The notes below the pieces were generated by a model. It was given only the letters and a program-made list of their open reading frames with translations. It made no database searches and had not been told where the DNA came from. From assembly GCA_003173995.1 (NCBI GenBank), contig PRDT01000078.1:1-6626 (forward strand): a DNA stretch of 6,626 nucleotides, read 5' to 3'. Numbering within the stretch: the stretch's first letter is position 1; every line of letters starts with the position of its first letter. The translations under genes were made by a program, and so were the position numbers. Below, piece by piece: positions 5,343-6,626 of the stretch. The stretch comes from Candidatus Levyibacteriota bacterium (lineage in GTDB: Bacteria; Patescibacteriota; Microgenomatia; Levybacterales; UBA12049).

Positions 5343-6626
5343 GGGTCTGAGGTGGTTGCCTGATGCAGAGAGCGCGTACATATCAGTTAGTGTTCGTCTT
5401 TTCCATGAGCCTGAATAGGTGGTATTAATGCGCCTATCAAAGAGGTCAGCAAGTGCTCCGACCAGGCGTGCCTCATTATCATGCAGGAGCTTTCCTTTAG
5501 GACGAACTGCAAGTTCTTCTTGATAACCTCGCAGAATTTGGTGAAGAGAAGCTTCAAGGCTGTCTACCATACTTTCGGGGAGTGGATTATTTTGTGTATA
5601 AGCTAGGCTCAAAAGCTCATCTATATCATGTTGATTGCGGACTCGATCTCCTTCATCGCCTCGTGCCCCTGTCCGTGGTAGTGTAACTTCCCAGGGAATT
5701 CTATTTTCTCTGTCCCACACAATAGCTTTAAAACGCTGATTCTCGACTGGATAGCTATAAATAGCATGCCCACGGTAGTATTGTAGCCTTCCTAGGGATT
5801 CGTTCTTTAGAGAATAGAGACCAAGACAATTATCAAACTCCTTAAAGGGAATAACATCCAGTTGCCCTCGTCTTTCAGGACGAGTTGGGGTAGCAGGGGA
5901 AGCTTGAGGGGTTTCTCTTACTTGAGGTGTTGGATGAGGATGATATATCCTTTCAACTTGTGGTTGAGGGATAGTATATGCTGCTACGCGTTGAGGAGCT
6001 GCAAATGATGTAAGAGGTTCGTGATGTTGGGAAGTTGGGACAGAAGGGAGAGTCATATTGACTGCTCCTTGTATATTAGCTAACAGTTGTGCCTCTTTTT
6101 GCCTGAGACGGGTGGCATTAGAATAATTTGTCACATTGGCTCGCATGCTCTCTAAGAAGGCAGCCACACGGGGAAGGTAAATAGGCAGACCTTCTTCATT
6201 TCCCCAACCATGAAATCGGTCATAGGGGACATAGGTATGGGTTATCGCAAAATTCCCAATTTGAAGAGTATTAACGTCTTGAAAAGTTGGGCGACCATGA
6301 GTTGGGTAGATATCAATGCGTTGATTTTCAAAAAGGCAGCTGACAATGTTATATTCGGTGTCTACAAGAATATGTGCACCTTCTTCTGGTTGTCTAGATG
6401 TACTCATCAGTGCACGTGTTGACGATGGCCACTGGATGCTAAGATGCTGATAGTCCAATAGATCGGTGAGCCTATCGAATGTATCAAGACCAATCCATGC
6501 TTTCTCTCCCTCTGAGATTCGCTTGGGGGGAAGAAGTCCTTGTATTCTTTCAACAAATGGTTGGGCTAATTCTCGAGCAGACTGCCACAATTGCCGCAAC
6601 GAACGGCCATTGGAATAGGAAGGAAT
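5328..6626 (-). CDS. Gene C: uncharacterised protein, 5' end outside window
   Basis: I do not recognise a known family. The frame stays open to the window edge for 432 codons (reading IPSYSNGRSLRQLWQ), so the true start is probably outside. A TTG at 6599 is a possible internal start but has no convincing ribosome site. Numbered from the edge: residues 10-35 form a helix (RQLWQSARELAQPFVERIQGLL), about 48-168 a mixed beta segment closed by a helix (LPRVAAFLESMRANVTNY), and 193-250 a Pro/Thr/Gln-rich flexible linker. Residues 255-345 are a second beta segment (LGRLQYYRGHAIYSYPV, FKAIVWDRENRIPWEVTLP) followed by a helix, and 350-432 a helical, basic C-terminal region ending LRPKTVL. The beta-then-helix units separated by disordered linkers resemble genes A and B, though I cannot align them convincingly by eye. 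Its stop lies directly on the gene B promoter. No membrane segment is seen in the visible part. Confidence 0.85.
   Translation of the reverse strand: MPSYSNGRSLRQLWQSARELAQPFVERIQGLLPPKRISEGEKAWIGLDTFDRLTDLLDYQHLSIQWPSSTRALMSTSRQPEEGAHILVDTEYNIVSCLFENQRIDIYPTHGRPTFQDVNTLQIGNFAITHTYVPYDRFHGWGNEEGLPIYLPRVAAFLESMRANVTNYSNATRLRQKEAQLLANIQGAVNMTLPSVPTSQHHEPLTSFAAPQRVAAYTIPQPQVERIYHPHPTPQVRETPQASPATPTRPERRGQLDVIPFKEFDNCLGLYSLKNESLGRLQYYRGHAIYSYPVENQRFKAIVWDRENRIPWEVTLPRTGARGDEGDRVRNQHDIDELLSLAYTQNNPLPESMVDSLEASLHQILRGYQEELAVRPKGKLLHDNEARLVGALADLFDRRINTTYSGSWKRRTLTDMYALSASGNHLRPKTVL

Noticed and set aside
6597..6599. TTG at 6599 as the start of gene C
   Set aside because: The frame is open through to the window edge, and there is no cassette or clear ribosome site before it, unlike genes A and B. 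A start outside the window is more likely.
1..6626. CRISPR array, tRNA, rRNA, transposase or attachment site
   Set aside because: No regularly spaced repeats, cloverleaf sequences, rRNA motifs or transposase-like proteins were seen. The two direct-repeat copies are about 2.2 kb apart and are promoter duplicates.

Overview
The window reads as bacterial chromosome of moderate, AT-leaning composition. It holds one recognisable core gene, the replicative helicase dnaB, next to genes I cannot assign to any family. The dnaB Walker A (RPGTGKT instead of the common RPSMGKT), an Ala/Pro-rich disordered protein right behind it, and large orphan proteins nearby fit an uncultivated lineage such as Patescibacteria/CPR. 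That placement is an inference from style, not proof. Long ORFs free of in-frame TGA argue against a code in which UGA is read as glycine. The stops of the five genes are TAG, TAA, TAA, TAA and TAG, with no TGA.

Layout. On the + strand, the 3' three quarters of dnaB (2-1042) is followed after 25 nt by a 136-aa Pro/Ala-rich protein with a very strong Shine-Dalgarno (1068-1478). A 33-nt hairpin (1510-1542) separates this from three large minus-strand genes that converge on it. In their own 5'->3' order these are gene C (5' end outside the window, 5328-6626), gene B (3131-5278, 715 aa) and gene A (1557-3032, 491 aa).

Genes A and B each have a near-consensus sigma-70 promoter (TTGACA, 17 nt, TATACT) with the same geometry, a leader predicted at only about a dozen nt, and a GAGG/AGGA ribosome site 6 nt before an ATG. 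The first in-frame start of both ORFs is a TTG inside the promoter, so the starts given here are the downstream ATGs. The two promoters are copies of each other: 21 nt through the -35 are identical, the similarity runs into the first codons, and each promoter is flanked by an inverted repeat (ATAGTTGA(C)...(G)TCAACTAT). The TAG stop of gene C lies directly against the -35 of gene B. The same junction, including a PKTVL-stop reading, survives upstream of gene A as apparently non-coding DNA. The cluster therefore looks built by tandem duplication of promoter plus gene.

Proteins A, B and C show no visible signal peptide or membrane segment (the N-terminus of C is not in view). All appear to be assembled from a loosely repeated unit: several beta-strands with a D-G or N-G turn, then an amphipathic helix. 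Disordered acidic or Pro-rich linkers separate the units. I do not recognise a function and assign none. The gene C-B-A array, with its shared promoter cassette, is the most unusual part of the window.
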